DNA of 5,019 bases from JBBDST01 sp040904765 (GTDB taxonomy: Bacteria; Actinomycetota; Nitriliruptoria; Nitriliruptorales; Nitriliruptoraceae), in NCBI GenBank assembly GCA_040904765.1, contig JBBDST010000038.1, forward strand, positions 1-5,019, in the 5' to 3' direction. This document shows, one piece after another, positions 4,666 to 5,019 of this stretch (positions within the stretch are counted from its first letter, which is position 1; each line of letters begins with the position of its first letter). Below the pieces are notes generated by a model. It did no database searches and was not told where the DNA came from. It worked only from the letters and a program-made list of their open reading frames with translations. A program made the translations under genes and the position numbers.

Positions 4666-5019
4666 ATGGACGCCGCATCGTGGGATCAACGCTACGCCGA
4701 AAAAGAACTCGTCTGGTCGACCGCACCAAACCAGTTCGTAGTCGACCAAATCACCGCCCTCATCGCAAGGCGTTCTGGTGACATCACCAACGCTCGGGCA
4801 CTTGATCTTGCTGGGGGAGAAGGACGCAACGCGTTGTGGCTCGCTGAACAAGGTTTTGACACCGAACTGGTCGAATTTTCGGCTGTCGCACTCGATAAAG
4901 CCCAAGCAATCGCCCAAAAGCGTGGCGTGACACTCACCACCACGCTTGCCGACGTAACCAAACAACCCGCCCTTGCACCTGCCGACCTCGTGCTTGTCTG
5001 CTACCTGCAACTTGCAAAC
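4666..5019 (+). CDS. Class I SAM-dependent methyltransferase, N-terminal part
   Basis: Partial gene: 118 codons are visible and it continues off the right edge. The N-terminus SWDQRYAEKELVWSTAPN (5-22) is the lead-in typical of the Methyltransf_25/TehB-like group. Motif I is ALDLAGGEGRNALWLA (45-60), binding SAM through the glycine loop. The acidic end of strand 2 is VEFSAVAL (69-76), with Glu70 in place of the more common Asp to hold the ribose hydroxyls. ADV (95-97, D96) is the adenine-side acid, and DLVLVCYLQL (107-116) is strand 4. Relatives methylate small molecules or metalloids, but the substrate cannot be inferred. ATG 4666 has a weak GAAAG SD 7 nt upstream; an in-frame ATG at 4636 lacks an SD and would add ten residues before the family's usual beginning. 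It is divergent from the sirtuin gene. Confidence 0.88.
   Translation, partial: MDAASWDQRYAEKELVWSTAPNQFVVDQITALIARRSGDITNARALDLAGGEGRNALWLAEQGFDTELVEFSAVALDKAQAIAQKRGVTLTTTLADVTKQPALAPADLVLVCYLQLAN

Noticed and set aside
1..5019. CRISPR array, insertion sequence, toxin-antitoxin or phage defence system
   Set aside because: I saw no regularly spaced repeats, transposase, terminal inverted repeats or defence-type gene cluster. The sirtuin is a SIRT4-like stand-alone enzyme, not a domain fused to a defence protein.

Overview
The window reads as ordinary bacterial chromosome, GC in the mid-50s percent by eye. Genes are tightly packed, with clear Shine-Dalgarno (SD) sites before some starts and weak ones before others. 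Protein flavour and sparse U-tract terminators suggest an actinobacterium, possibly Acidimicrobiia-like; this is inferred from style, not from a marker gene. A run of exactly 100 N inside a gene shows that this is a scaffolded draft or metagenome assembly.

Layout, left to right: (1) the first 58 codons of a small antibiotic-biosynthesis-monooxygenase-fold (ABM) protein, minus strand, running off the left edge; (2) a 147-bp divergent gap; (3) a plus-strand crotonase-superfamily gene of the ECHDC3 type, lacking both classical hydratase glutamates; (4) convergent to it, with stop codons overlapping in a CTAA, a minus-strand pair: an O-acetylhomoserine sulfhydrylase (MetY type), interrupted by the N gap, followed directly by a CoA_binding_2 protein (junction TAAATG); (5) a 296-bp intergenic region with tandem palindromes on the sulfhydrylase side and a possible promoter on the other; (6) a plus-strand pair of tiny membrane proteins (76 and 49 aa) joined by an ATGA overlap; the second is short and easily missed; (7) a hairpin between convergent genes; (8) a minus-strand class II (SIRT4-like) sirtuin with all catalytic and zinc residues; (9) a divergent gap with inverted repeats; (10) the first 118 codons of a class I SAM-dependent methyltransferase running off the right edge.

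Functionally, the clearest unit is the sulfhydrylase/CoA-binding operon, which points to sulfur assimilation into homocysteine and methionine. The crotonase and sirtuin both belong to acyl-CoA or acyl-lysine chemistry but are not linked to each other or to the operon by transcription. No mobile element, CRISPR array, tRNA or rRNA was seen. The only candidate for something undescribed is the two-gene small membrane protein module; the rest is recognisable housekeeping or accessory metabolism.
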